Source: Coleophoma eucalyptorum (Eukaryota; Ascomycota; Leotiomycetes; Helotiales; Dermateaceae). From it: a stretch of 64,000 nt of DNA. A program made the position numbers and the translations under genes. The notes beneath the pieces were generated by a model. It was not told the DNA's origin and did not search any database. It worked only from the letters and a program-made list of their open reading frames with translations. Location: positions 310,001 to 374,000 of the forward strand of contig JALRME010000033.1 of NCBI GenBank assembly GCA_026120035.1, given 5' to 3'. Shown piece after piece: positions 11,403-22,799 of the stretch (its first letter is position 1; each line of letters begins with the position of its first letter).

Positions 11403-12389
11403 AGGAATAGATTTGAATATATGTGGTAAGCGGAGAGCAGAGATGAATGTGGGGCTATAGCTGTAGAGTTCTACCGTGTCTTCGCAATTTTGGCCCTCTA
11501 GTGCTACAATTGAGAGCCTCGAGCTGAGGGGACGCAATGTATATAAAACTGGAATCTAAAAGACAGTGCCCTGGATATAAATCTGAGGTTCTTTATTTGT
11601 TATCCCAAGTTTCTATTTGTAATAATCGTTGACGTCCTACTAACGAGCGATTCCATATGCTCGACCCATTTTGAGCTTAGCGATTTTGGCTCTCTGTTGT
11701 ATTTCTACCGTCGATTCTCTCATCTTGTTGTCCTCTCATATTACAACTGTAATTATCGAGACTTTCATGCCGGAATGCTCTTGGCAGTCCTCTGTTTTAC
11801 CTTTGATATTACTTACGCCATGTATTCAAAATTAAATTTATATTAATCCAGATGGTACAAAAAACACTTTCATGCTCCTCGTAGAGATATTACTCCAGAC
11901 TGGACCCCCAAGTGATGGAGCTACCAATTTATAATATTGATAGCTGCAATAATTCTGCTAGCATTGCCAATGAATCAAGCCATACCTTTCTTCTATTATT
12001 AGTCAAGATGCTCTTCAACTTTGGTTGGTCCCAAAATGCATCTCGAGAGCCTTACAGGTGCTCACCATGGAATATTTAATGCAACGCCAAATAATTCATC
12101 TTCGAGCTACTAATACAATAGTAATAGCTGCTATATCACGATATCATCAGGCAGGCACACAGTCTTATTAACTCTAGTGTTGAATGGTAAAATCTACCCC
12201 ACATTTGGGGAGAATAAACACTTTTAGACAATGTGTCATATGATATTCAACAAACATGGATGAGAATTGTATATTATTAAACAATACAATAGAGAATGGT
12301 TTCTATCAATGTTTTCCTTTAACAAAAGCACTTTACATATGAGAATGTCCACTCTTCGTCTACTATCCACCTCAACCCCCTTGAAGTTC
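11403..12389. other. AT-rich intergenic DNA
   Basis: About 1 kb of AT-rich DNA downstream of the dioxygenase-like gene. No protein similarity is visible. Coding similarity for the next gene starts abruptly near 12390, so the missing 5' half of that gene is not recognisable here. Confidence 0.55.
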
Positions 12390-13085
12390 TAACCGCTGGA
12401 TACTCCTTCATACCTTGGTTTGATCCAAAATGGGCTCAATGTGCCTGAAAATCCACAATGGGGCGGTTGGGGCGGCCGATATGCACTGTCAGATAGATCT
12501 GGATTCAGCAAGCATTATGGAGATGTACTAGATTCGGTCGTAGGACAAAGTGGCAGACTCTACAACAGTAACAAAGCCACTCTTTGGAGATGGAGATCTG
12601 CTATTCAGCAGGACTTTGCAGCTAGAATGCAGTGGACTTTGAGTGATAAATACGCTGACGCCAACCATGCGCCTATTATAATTCTCAATGGCTCCTGCGT
12701 ACCGGAACCATTGATGATCGATGCTATAGCCGGCACAGAAGTTGATTTGGATGCTTCAAAGACCTTCGATCCTGATCCGGACGACAAGCTCGAGTTTCTG
12801 TGGTATCAGTACAAAGAACCCACACTGGCAGACCAAGAAGAAGGATACTTTGCCCATGACGTTGAGATTGTGCCATGCAAAGATACTCAGAGACCAGGAG
12901 AACGTGTTTTGCTACGAGTGCCTGAAAAGGCTTGCTGGAATTTCATCAATCCCGTCAGATTCTCAACGGTACCCCATCATTATCATATCATACTTGAAGT
13001 TAGGGATAATGGCCGTTTCCCGATGCGGAGCTATAGAAGAGTTGTTATACGGTCTCAGCCATCAGGAAAAGTCTTCAGCAAGTGA
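12390..13085 (+). pseudogene. 5'-truncated DUF1593 (nucleoside-hydrolase-like / cellulose-binding) protein
   Basis: Only the C-terminal half of a DUF1593 protein is present. Visible family blocks are DTPSYLGLIQNGL, NPQWGGWGGRY, ATLWRWRSAIQQDFAARM and the C-terminal Ig-like domain with VDLDASKTFDPDPDD and YHIILEVRDNG. The frame is open to the stop at 13083-13085. Immediately upstream of DTPS the frame meets a TAA (12391-12393), and the expected N-terminal nucleoside-hydrolase-like domain of about 280 aa is not visible. I therefore read it as a truncated remnant; an undetected upstream exon is the alternative. It lies tail-to-tail with the GH2 gene, which suggests a former carbohydrate-utilisation locus. 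Confidence 0.72.
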
Positions 13086-13315
13086 CATGAATAAAGTTCT
13101 GCTCAATTTTGGTTTGGAGGCATGAATTCGGATTTGGCGTTTACTAAGTTTGACAAAAGCAGTAGAGAAAGTTATGAAATTAAAGTATCCAGAGCTTCAA
13201 GTATTCATTTCCCTAGATCCAGGATTTTGATATTTTACTGAAATGCTGACGGCTCTGATCCTAAGTAAAGTTCCGGTGTATTGCTGTCTATGGCCCCTCC
13301 CAATTTCTAACCTTT

Positions 13316-15886
13316 CTATTCGAAGACTTGATGAATTCCGAAAAGCGAATCTAGAGCTTCGTCTTTTGCGGGATATATGTTATCAGGCGAGACATCCTCA
13401 GATCCAGTTATTGTCACTGATGATGAGCCAAGCCCATCCGCTGAAACACTGAGTACAATTTCTCCTATAGTTTCATTTGAAGCGACGATAACAACAGCAA
13501 ACCCGTTGAAGGCGCATATTTCAGACTTGGAAAGTATATCATCAGTGGAGGGGTCACCATTCTGTAGCCCTACAATTCGATCCGGTCCAGTAAGTGAAAA
13601 CCGAATTTTGTTATTTGAGTTGGGAACTAGAATTCCATGATCGTCACAAATGGCAACTCGAACAATAGAAAAGTCCGTAGCTGAAACGCCAAGGTGTGTT
13701 CTATCTGGAGAAAGAAGGAGACCAGAAGGGGAACTAGCCGTGAACTGACGATGTTCAGCTACCAGAACAGAGTCACGGTGGCCTCGCACAATAAAACTCC
13801 CAGGTGTGTATTGAAGGCCATCCTTTAGTTCAACGCTGCTACCACGAACAGTCTCGCGGGCAACGACAACATCATTTATGACAAACTCAACGGTATCACA
13901 ATTGCTATAAACCCGGACACGAACCAACTGGCCTTCTTTTCCAGGCCATGTCCAATGTGGAAGAGCATGAATAAGAGGCTCGGGTCTAAAGAGGCTCCGC
14001 AATAGCCAATAGAAATCTTTGGGGATGCCACAAATGTCTCGAGCTCCAAAGCTGCTCATGGTCGCGGGCCAGCGTAAGGGCAGAGGTTCCCCAAAATAAT
14101 CAAGCGCAGTCCAAACAAATGTTCCGGCTACTTTGGGGTGTGTGCAGGCCAAAGTCATATTTGCGGCAATGTCATTGGACATAGTTTCGTCCTTTTTCAT
14201 GAGAGCAGCATTGGCTTCTGGGCTTAAACTATCCCCTACTAGCTCTAGGAAGGTACTGAAGACTCCAGGATGTGCTTTCTCCCTGTCAAACTGGTAGACT
14301 CCACGCGAAGATGCGTATAATCCTTCTTCGTCAAGAATGTGTACTTTTCCGGGATGGAAGGTGAGTGTTTTCTCAAGATCACCAAATAGGCAACGGTAAT
14401 GGAGGCCGACTATGTCAGGCAGATCATAGTACATGTCGGAAAGATTTACAGTGCCTCCAACAATGGTAGATCGAACAGGATCGAGAGCTTTTACCTCCTT
14501 GAGTAACCTTCGAAGGATAGCTCGACCGGTTGCTGTGCCCTCGAGGACTATTTCTTCGTTCTCTAAGCCCCAGAGAAATACCGAAGGCTGGCTGCGAAAA
14601 CGTCGGATTAGGCCACGGAGCTGGGCGATAGCTGGAGGTGATGCGCTCAGAAGGCGACTTTCAAGAAGGAGTAGCATCCCAATTCGGTCTGCATGGGCGA
14701 CTAACTCCGGGGTGGGAGGGTGGTGGGAGCTTCTAATTGCATTGACGCCCATCTCAGCGCAAAGATTTAATTTTGCGCGGATTATTCTGTCTGGCAAAGC
14801 CACTCCGAAGATTGCGAAATCTTGATGAATGTTGGCACCATATATTTTCGATAATTGCCCGTTCACAAGAACACCGTTACGGGCAATCTCGATAGTGCGG
14901 ACACCGAATTTTCGAGTAACTGAATCACGTAGTCTCCGATCTTCGTCGACTATATCAAGACGGGCTCGATACAGGTGCCCTTTCCCAATTTGCCATAGAT
15001 TTGGGTGAGAGATACTTAATTTTAGCAATGCTGTCGAGGCCTGAAAGCCACATATAGTGACAGGGTCGGAAGTTGCCGCATGTGCTACCTCTGCGCCACC
15101 ATCACCATCTAAGATGGTAGCAGTTATAATAATGTTTTTGGCCATGAGACTTTCGTTGTTAATATCAACTTGAATTTCCACTTGAGCCTCATCCCTTGTG
15201 GCAACTGGTGTAGTAATATACACACCGTCCTGAGTTACGTGGATATCGTCGTAGGTGTCTATCCAGACATGTCTATAAATACCACCGCCTTCATACCACC
15301 ATCCCTCCGCATCACTAGAATCTGACCGGACAAGCAATACGTTAGGTCCTTCATTTAGTGGTCGAAGGAATTCAGTAATGTCCACAGTGATAGGTGAATA
15401 GTTTGTCGATTGTTGATCAAGCCAAAACCCATTGAACCAGATATCAGCGTACCCAGCAATCCCATCAAACGTGATCGAAACATGTTTTCCAGCCCTTGGG
15501 GGCTCACAGGAAAATAATTTGCGATAATAGGCAATACCGGTCGGGAAGAAACCTTGCCAGGCTTTTGGATAGTCATCAGCTTCTTTGTAGTCTGGTGAAG
15601 GCTTTGTCTCAAAACGCCAGTCATGTGGCAAGTCGATATTTCTCCAGGATGCATCAGAAGTTACAGGTCTCTGATGGACAACTTGAAAATCTTTGCCAAA
15701 ATCCTGAAGCATAGAGGGAGAGCCGCCTGCAGCTTCAAGTTCATCTGAGGTTAAATCACTCCAACCGTTGGCAGTGCTACCTTTGGCCAGTATCCTGCGG
15801 GGTTTTGCTATGTCTTCACCAACATGAAGAGTCCAGCCACATTCAAATGATTCTCGAGTGCGCTCTATGGCCTTGTTCTCATCAGT
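13316..15886 (-). CDS. glycoside hydrolase family 2 (beta-galactosidase-like), start codon unclear
   Basis: A single open frame of 856 codons from 15886 to 13316. The GH2 sugar-binding domain comes first (FECGWTLHVGED, IDLPHDWRFE, YYRKLF, GGIYRHVWI), then the Ig-like domain, then the TIM barrel (GANIHQD, AIRSSHHPP). The acid/base glutamate fits ENEE in LWGLENEEIV and the nucleophile fits LDEEGLY. Beta-sandwich domains follow at the C-terminus. The first in-frame ATG is at 15712 and would remove about 58 conserved residues; upstream of 15886 there is an in-frame TAA at 15887-15889. The true start must therefore lie in an undetected upstream exon, or has been lost. No signal peptide is visible in what remains. 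The exact substrate is uncertain. Confidence 0.8.
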   Translation of the reverse strand, partial: TDENKAIERTRESFECGWTLHVGEDIAKPRRILAKGSTANGWSDLTSDELEAAGGSPSMLQDFGKDFQVVHQRPVTSDASWRNIDLPHDWRFETKPSPDYKEADDYPKAWQGFFPTGIAYYRKLFSCEPPRAGKHVSITFDGIAGYADIWFNGFWLDQQSTNYSPITVDITEFLRPLNEGPNVLLVRSDSSDAEGWWYEGGGIYRHVWIDTYDDIHVTQDGVYITTPVATRDEAQVEIQVDINNESLMAKNIIITATILDGDGGAEVAHAATSDPVTICGFQASTALLKLSISHPNLWQIGKGHLYRARLDIVDEDRRLRDSVTRKFGVRTIEIARNGVLVNGQLSKIYGANIHQDFAIFGVALPDRIIRAKLNLCAEMGVNAIRSSHHPPTPELVAHADRIGMLLLLESRLLSASPPAIAQLRGLIRRFRSQPSVFLWGLENEEIVLEGTATGRAILRRLLKEVKALDPVRSTIVGGTVNLSDMYYDLPDIVGLHYRCLFGDLEKTLTFHPGKVHILDEEGLYASSRGVYQFDREKAHPGVFSTFLELVGDSLSPEANAALMKKDETMSNDIAANMTLACTHPKVAGTFVWTALDYFGEPLPLRWPATMSSFGARDICGIPKDFYWLLRSLFRPEPLIHALPHWTWPGKEGQLVRVRVYSNCDTVEFVINDVVVARETVRGSSVELKDGLQYTPGSFIVRGHRDSVLVAEHRQFTASSPSGLLLSPDRTHLGVSATDFSIVRVAICDDHGILVPNSNNKIRFSLTGPDRIVGLQNGDPSTDDILSKSEICAFNGFAVVIVASNETIGEIVLSVSADGLGSSSVTITGSEDVSPDNIYPAKDEALDSLFGIHQVFE

Positions 15887-16702
15887 TTAAACTTGGATAT
15901 TTCTTATAGGATTGTGTTGAAGTCAATACTAATATACCGAATAACAACTAAAGCGAGTGTATTTTATGTTGGATCTCTTTGATTTATTTGATGTATACTT
16001 CCTACTTTCACATTATCTTCTTTGTGATTTATCTGAGCCTTAAGTATATATGGATTAGTCCAATTTCAATGATCTGCGAATTAATTGCAGTGCGAACATC
16101 TTCAAGCGGAAAATAATCTCGGCGGTTAATATAGTTAGTACCAGCACCTTTCCACTTCCCTAGCCCCTCGTCTGCTCCGTTACCGACATACAAAACCATT
16201 GGCATCACACTTCACTAATGCATACCCCACAATGAATTACAGCTCTACTCCACATGTTGCTATGTGTCCACCTCAAATTGTCCACATGGCGTTATTTACC
16301 AGGCCGGGGGCTGATTTATCTCCAATCATGATATTGGACCAAACAGTATTCTGCTTACGGGAATTTCATCCTGCTCAAAGCTGCCAATTATTTCGATGGC
16401 AATCACCGGGGCCGCATTGTTACCCCATTATTACCCCATGGGCAGTCGCCTGCACAGTTCCCCCAGATTTGAGTCCACTCACCAAGTGCAGCATACCTGA
16501 AGAAATTGACTAAATTATGAGTGCACAATATAGATATATCAAGTCCGACCCACAAATTCCAGGTAAACAAAACTTCAAGACTTTCTTGTCTTCTACCTAG
16601 TATTAATTAAATAATCGGAACAGAATCACAAATTCCAACTAGTTACCCTCTTCCTGAGCCTCTGGCCCTAATTTTGCATAATTAAACAAGGAAAAGCTCG
16701 TG
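15887..16702. other. divergent intergenic region of GH2 and sugar transporter
   Basis: 816 bp between the head-to-head GH2 and transporter genes, a likely shared promoter. It contains an unassigned 56-codon minus-strand open frame (16199-16029) beginning MVLYVGNGADEG. This has a non-random look but matches no family I recognise and could be a leftover exon. Confidence 0.4.
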
Positions 16703-18517
16703 ATGGGTCATATGGAAGACTCCCCTGCGGGCGTTGTTACCGCTGTCCATTTGGAGAACATTTCTGATGATGCTGCTACTCGAGGCGATGTCATCTTCCA
16801 GGATGAGCGCCAACTCAGTGTTTTGGCCGCAGTCCGACTACACTGGCGCGCCATGCTCATTTGTAGGTTTCATTGGGCCCCCTTCAAAAGGAGTACAAAT
16901 ATTGATAGGATGGAAATAGGCAGTGCATCAATCACCACCTCCATGGTCTTCGGATATGACACCATTGCGAGTGCCGGATCCATCGCAATGCCAGCTTTCT
17001 TGATTCGGTTTGGTTTGGGAGTGTTGGTCCAGCTGGTTTATTTCTTCCGTCATTATGGACGGCTCTCTGGGTCGGCATGTCTGCCCTTGCACAGGCTCTG
17101 TCGGCTATGGTAGCCGGATTCATCGGAGACAGGCTTGGTCGGAAGTGGGCTATCATTGGTGCTGTAAGCTTGATACTGGCAGGAACAGCCGTCCAGTTTA
17201 CGGCTGAGACAAGAGAATCGCTGCTTGCTGGTAAAATAATTTCGGGATTAGGAATCGGATGTTCTTCAGCAATGGGTACGGCATATGCCTCAGAGGTTTG
17301 TGACTTCATGGTGTGAATTGGTCCTGAAGCTAACTTCTACCAGATTGCCCCAATTCAACTTCGATCACTCATCCAACAAACTCTGGTATTGTTCACTGTC
17401 TTTAGCCAAGGTCTAGCTCTAGGTATTATTCGAATATTTGTTCCAAAACTTGCTGTGTCGTCCTTTCGAACAGTTTTTGCAATCCAATGGGGAGTTGGCG
17501 CGCTATGTATAATTGCATTTACTCTTGTTCCAGAGTGAGTAGTCACCGCACGTTTACTTCAATCTTTTTGTATTGACTTATGTTTCCTTTCCAGATCCCC
17601 CGTATTTTTAGTCACCAAAGGGCGAATGGAGCAAGCTCGAAGGTCACTGTGCAAAATCTATGGCAGCAACAATGAGATCGATCATAGGCTCGCTCTTATT
17701 TCAAGGACTATTCGAGAGGAACAAGAACAAGGTGAACTAAACTCTGGATCCTATCTGGAATGTTTCAAAGGACATGAGTTGAAGAGAACATTAACTGTCG
17801 TCCTCTTGTATACTGCACCTAACTGGGCCGGTGCCGCTTTCCTCTCTCAGTCGATTTATTTCCTTTTCACCGCCGGACTACAGCCTATTCATGCGTATGA
17901 TATATCTATTGGTGGTTTTGCGCTCGCTATAGTTCTTATCTGTGCCGGCTGGGTCTTACTGGAGGGTGTATCTCGACGTATGATGTTCATACTTGGATGT
18001 TTGATTAACTTTGTTTTTATGGTCATCATCGGGGTGCTCTATTATGCAGCAGGCAAAGGCCCAATCTGGGCCATAGCTGTATTAATGTATGTACCTATAC
18101 TCTTTATCCATTTGCTCTGAACGTGTCTAATGTTCTTTTAGGAACGTCCTGATTTCGCTTCAAGTCACTCTACTCCAAGCCATGGGCTGGCCAATCGCTG
18201 CTGAAATATCCGCACTTCGCCTACGTAGCAAGACGATCTCCATCGCTATCATCGCGCAAACTTTCACTACATGGCTGACAACTTTCACTGTGCCTTATAT
18301 GTACAATGTTGACTCCGGAAACCTCGGGGCTCGAACTGGATTTATTTTTGCAGGGATCACCCTGATCATCACTGTATTATCTTGGTATTTGGTTCCTGAG
18401 ACGAGGGGCCTGTCAACTGAAGAGATTGACAAGTTATACGCTGCTAGAGTTCCAGCTTGGGGATTTCAGGATGCACTAGAAGTTACTGGTGAAGGACTGC
18501 AAACTATAAAGAGTTAG
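16703..18517 (+). pseudogene. MFS sugar transporter with apparent 1-nt frameshift
   Basis: Plasma-membrane hexose/oligosaccharide porter (MFS sugar porter family). Exons by eye: 16703-16862, 16920-17295, 17344-17534, 17595-18086 and 18142-18517. Family marks are FGYDTIASAGSIAMPAFL (TM1 region), the loop GDRLGRKWA, the central SPVFLVTKGR (PESPV-type) and the C-terminal PETRGLSTEEID. Within exon 2 the frame used through about 17010 does not continue: the conserved GLFLPSLWTALW block lies in a frame shifted by one base, and no plausible intron separates them. So this is either a disabled gene or an assembly indel. It is divergent from the GH2 gene, consistent with uptake of the sugar released by it. 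Confidence 0.75.
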
Positions 18518-18894
18518 GACTTCAAATAATACTTGATTTATAGACGACGGTCCTTTGGTTTAGCGCAAGACTTATATACATGTTGAAAGCATTAGCACTA
18601 GATCATGTGACTATGCAATGAAAGCAGATGTTCTGACTCGTCGTTCGGGAGAAAGTGCTTGAAGATGCTTGCCTCGGCATCCCGTCGCTAATGCTCCCCC
18701 GCATTTCCCCACGGGGAGCTTAGTCTGTCCCAAATCCTGCTGGCTTATCGAGCTTGTAATTCTTGCTTTCAATGGGATGGGGATTAAATCTCCACTCTTT
18801 TGCTTTTGTAATCACCATCTCAAAGTCTAGGGATTTCTTCCTTCTACTCCTCTAAAACCCTCGCTCTTGTTGTTAATCAATTGCTGCCTCCATC
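18518..18894. other. intergenic, promoter of acyl-CoA ligase
   Basis: 377 bp. It ends in a pyrimidine-rich stretch (about 18830-18890) just before the ligase ATG, typical of fungal promoters. Nothing else is seen. Confidence 0.5.
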
Positions 18895-20739
18895 ATGACC
18901 ATCTACAATGCAGTAAAGAGCTATGATGTGCCCAAAGTAGATCTCCTAACTTTGCTTTTTGGTTCGTCGACAAAGCAGCAAATAACAATAGATAGCTAAC
19001 ACTAACCTAGAACATCCTGCTTGTGGCGCCAAAGAAGACAGTGTTCTTCACCTTGATGCTGCCGATACGTCCAACTCCCTCACTAAGGCCCAGATTCGAG
19101 ATTTAACAAAGCGCACTGCTCATGGTCTCCGAAGTAAGTTTGGAATTGGCGCGTCGGGGCCTGGCAAAGATGTAGTAGTGTGTATGTCCTCTGGCCAGGT
19201 ACTCTTGCCAATCGTATTTTATGGAGTTATTGCTGCCGGTGGCATCTATTCAGCAGCGAGCTCCGCCTTCACTCCAGCGGAGTTGTCGAGACAGATAAAG
19301 CAAGGATCTAGCAATTTGATATTCTGTAGCCCTGATACAAAGGATGTTGCAATTACGGCTGCAAAGGAATGTGGTGTTCCATTGAGTCGAGTGGTATTAC
19401 TAGAGTCCAATCCTAGAAGTATGAAGACTATTCAAGAAGGGCAAAACATTATCTCGGACCAGAAGCTTGACTGGGAGAAGATTACTGATGAGAAAAAGCT
19501 GGCAGATTCTCTCATTCTTCTTCTCTACTCCTCAGGAACTACAGGTATCCCCAAAGGTAACACTTTCTGTCTTTATCTATGGTTTCAAAGAAATGTCCCA
19601 GCTAACAGCACAGGTGTAAATCTTTCACACCAAAATGTAGTGGCAGAAGCTGTTATTCCAGCTGGGATGATCCGCGAGCATTTCAAGAAATTGGAAGCGG
19701 CAGGCAAGCAAACATTCCAGCTCCGCACCCTCGCCCATCTTCCAGCAGCACATATCGCGGGTGTCCAAGGCTACTTCATCAATCCCTTTTATCACGGAGG
19801 CCCCGTCTTCTGGATGCCAAAATTTGACTTCGTCAAGTTCTTGGAGTACAACAAAAAGCACCAGATCACTATGTTCTTCACTGTTCCCCCGATATACTTA
19901 CTGATTGCTAAGAGTCCACTGGTGACGGATCAGTTTGCTACTTTGAAGGTGGCAATTAGTGGTGCGGCGCCTCTTGGAAAGGAACTGCAGATAGCAGCAA
20001 GCTCAAAACTCGGAAAAGGAGAAACATTTATTAGTCAGACATGGGGATTAAGTGAGACCACAGGAAGTGTTACAGCTATGCCTTGGGACCAAAAGGATGA
20101 TACTGGAAGTGTTAGCCCCTTGTTGCCAAACATGAGTATTAGGTAAGAACTAATAATCCGCACCCCCAGGCCAAGACGTTTATGGTATAGTTCTGATATT
20201 ATCTTAGACTTGTTGATGATGACGGAAAAGATGTTGAGCCAGGCAAGCCAGGCGAAGTACTTGTAAAGGGCCCAGTTGTGACAAACGGATACTACAAGAA
20301 CGAGCAAGCGACGCGAGAATCCTTTACAAGCGACGGATGGTTCTGCACAGGCGACATTGCAGAGCTCCGAAATGGAATGTTTTACATTGTTGATAGAAAG
20401 AAGGAACTCATCAAGTATAAAGGCCTGCAGGTTGCCCCCGCAGAGCTCGAAGCCCTCCTCACCTCTCACCCGAAAATTCTCGATGCCGCTGTTATTGGGG
20501 TTGATGGTGTTGGCAAAGATGAAGGCACCGAGGTGCCTCGCGCATACATCACTCCTGCTCCAGGTATCACGAAAGAAGAGATCATCGAATTTGTGAAGAA
20601 GAACGTGGCAGGGTATAAACAGCTTAGAGGCGGCGTTGTATTTATGGATATTATTCCCAAGAGTCCTAGCGGTAAGATTCTAAGAAAAGACTTGCGCGTA
20701 TTGGCAAAGAAAGAGAACGAGCCCAAGAGTAAGCTGTAG
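18895..20739 (+). CDS. peroxisomal acyl-CoA ligase (4-coumarate-CoA-ligase-like, AMP-binding)
   Basis: A 557-aa adenylate-forming enzyme that activates a carboxylic acid to its CoA thioester through an acyl-AMP. Exons 18895-18961, 19011-19556, 19614-20142 and 20208-20739 agree in phase. Core motifs: LLYSSGTTGIPKG (P-loop), TWGLSETTG, GWFCTGD, DRKKELIKYKGLQV, and PKSPSGKILRKDL with the catalytic lysine. The last three residues are SKL, a canonical PTS1, so it should act in the peroxisome. Fungal members of this clade act on aromatic or medium-chain acids; the actual substrate is not determined. It is not obviously linked to the PKS cluster 15 kb away. Confidence 0.92.
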
Positions 20740-20893
20740 AAAGAGGATAGGATTTTTGTATTTTGGACTTTGTTTGTAGCCTAGATAGTATCAAGATGTT
20801 TATATTACTACTTTCCACCGGAGTATCACCTATGGATTGCTATTGAACTCCTCAGACACCGTTGAATCTGATCTGTAGTCATAAAAGACTCTT

Positions 20894-21845
20894 TCACTGT
20901 GACTTCCGAGCTTGACGTATTTGTAGCGTTTTTGGTCCTTTTCTTCTCAGAAGGCCTTCTGTCCTCCATTCATAAAGAACCCACCATAAAGCCAATATTC
21001 CTGCATACCATGCTGTCCACGCAAAACCACCGAGTTCTGCATCTTCTTTGGCTTTGGGATCGGTGGGAAGTCGTAACACATACTCCATGAAGCTCGCAGG
21101 AAGCAACGCCAATATTCTTCCAGCCATCATAAGTACCACAAGGTTAACTCTTTGGAGAGTGATAGTGTAGGCTGCAATCGTATGGAAAACCGCCCACTTG
21201 CGGTGTAGGGCGTAATCCTTGGCTTTTGCTGTCTCGGCGGTACGGAACAAGCTTGAAACCAGAGCGATGCTTCAAAAGTTGGCCACATTTGAAAAGGAAG
21301 CCGCTTGTTTGAGATGTAATGGACATGATAGAAGTCAGGGTGTGTGTGTGACATTCCTCTGTTGAGTATCCAAAAACCAACCATGCTTAGTAGAAGAGAG
21401 CCACCAAGGACCATATAGCCACTTCTACGATGTAGAGCAGGCCACTTGCCTCGTGCCCAGTCACTATGCTGCAAAGGTATCATGACAGACCATATTGCTG
21501 CCGGCACGGTGTGTAATCCTTTGTAAAGCCAGAATTGTAATGGCTGAGATGGTAGTGCTTGAAGACGATCATTGAGGAAATGGTTGCCCGTCTGATCACA
21601 AGTTAGATAAATTGTTCCACACAATTTACTAGGTCTTTCGGAAGACAAAGAGAGGAATTACGGACTGTTGCATTACGGAATGTGGTAAATGCCGGTTTGT
21701 GTGGTGTCCCAGATGCTGGGTGACCAGTGAAGGCAAAAGCTGCCGAAACGAGCATTACTAAGCTCAAAGGGATTGCAAGCTTGAGGGAGATTTGAACCGG
21801 TCGGTTTGGTGCTAGGGATTTCATTTTGAATGATTTATTCGACAT
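20894..21845 (-). pseudogene. multipass membrane protein (DUF2306-like) with apparent frame break
   Basis: Hydrophobic protein with at least five predicted membrane segments, including LAIPLSLVMLVSAAFAF near the N-terminus, a GLHTVPAAIWSVMIPLQ segment, GYMVLGGSLLLSMVGF, TIAAYTITLQRVNLVVL and the C-terminal AWYAGILALWWVLY. Exon 1 is 21845-21666, the intron 21665-21592, and exon 2 runs from 21591. Around 21255-21285 the frame must change from ...FEASLW to ...SSLFRTAETAKAKD, and I see no canonical intron that does this. Either it is a one-base indel or an intron I could not place. The overall look resembles fungal DUF2306 integral membrane proteins of unknown function. Family assignment is tentative. 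Confidence 0.55.
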
Positions 21846-22799
21846 TCGAAATGGGCCTCAGTTGTGCGTTGAGGTTTCAACACTGAGAAGAGATCGTGGA
21901 AAGATCAAATATATTTAAATTCAAAAGTTTCCAAGGACAATAGCGAAGGACCCAAGCGTCTTAGTTTTGGTTGGGCCAGATACCATTTTCTAGATACGAG
22001 CAACAAGGTCAATTTAATAGTTGAGAATTTTGAGAGAACCGAGCTTGCATGTGATATCCATTCAATGAAATCGCACTGAAAATCATAAATTGTATAGGAA
22101 TTAAGCGTAAAAACTCCTCACGAGAGTTATCTCCGATGAAAGTAGAATGATGGGCCTGAAAATCTGATATTTTAATCACCTCGGTGCCAAGATTCATCAT
22201 CCCCACCTGGTCGTAACAGCAAGGCCTTTAAATTTGGTAATCTTAGTCACTTAAAGATAGTAATAATAAGATTTTGTGAATTCTACCTCTAGAATAGAGA
22301 CTATACAATGTGCAAGAGCAAGAACTTCGACATGGTCACAAAAATTGCCTGAATTCTGCCAAACTTTCCTATTCTAGGATATTGAATGAATCATTCTCAT
22401 CCTCCAACCAATTTGATTTTCAGAATTGTGCATTGGCAGCTAGAGTCTTTGATCGTGAGAGCAACTCCCTCGGTCCTCGTTTTGTTGGGAAAGAAGTCAA
22501 GTAAGTTAAGTTATCGGTTAACAATAAATGATATTATAATCGTTGGCTCGCTACCAGGCCAGAGCCGAGTAGTGGATCTAGGAGAAACATCGGCAATCGT
22601 CCACAGTGTTGTTATTGGACGGTTTCATGTTGTTCTTAGCTGGCTAGGAAAGTCAAGGCAGGTGAATAATGAATGAATTCGACCGTGAGCGCTGGGCAGG
22701 CTTTTACCACCTCTCTCAACAGACTTGCTTCACTTAATGCTAAGGTATCGCTAATCAACATATCATGTCGAGGGCTCCAGAAAGCTCGCCGGAAAGCAT
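21846..22799. other. intergenic, nothing recognised
   Basis: About 950 bp, AT-rich, between the divergent membrane-protein and bZIP genes. Only short chance open frames are present. Confidence 0.55.

Noticed and set aside
10977..11537. 186-codon minus-strand open frame over the dioxygenase-like gene
   Set aside because: Antisense shadow of a well-supported gene.
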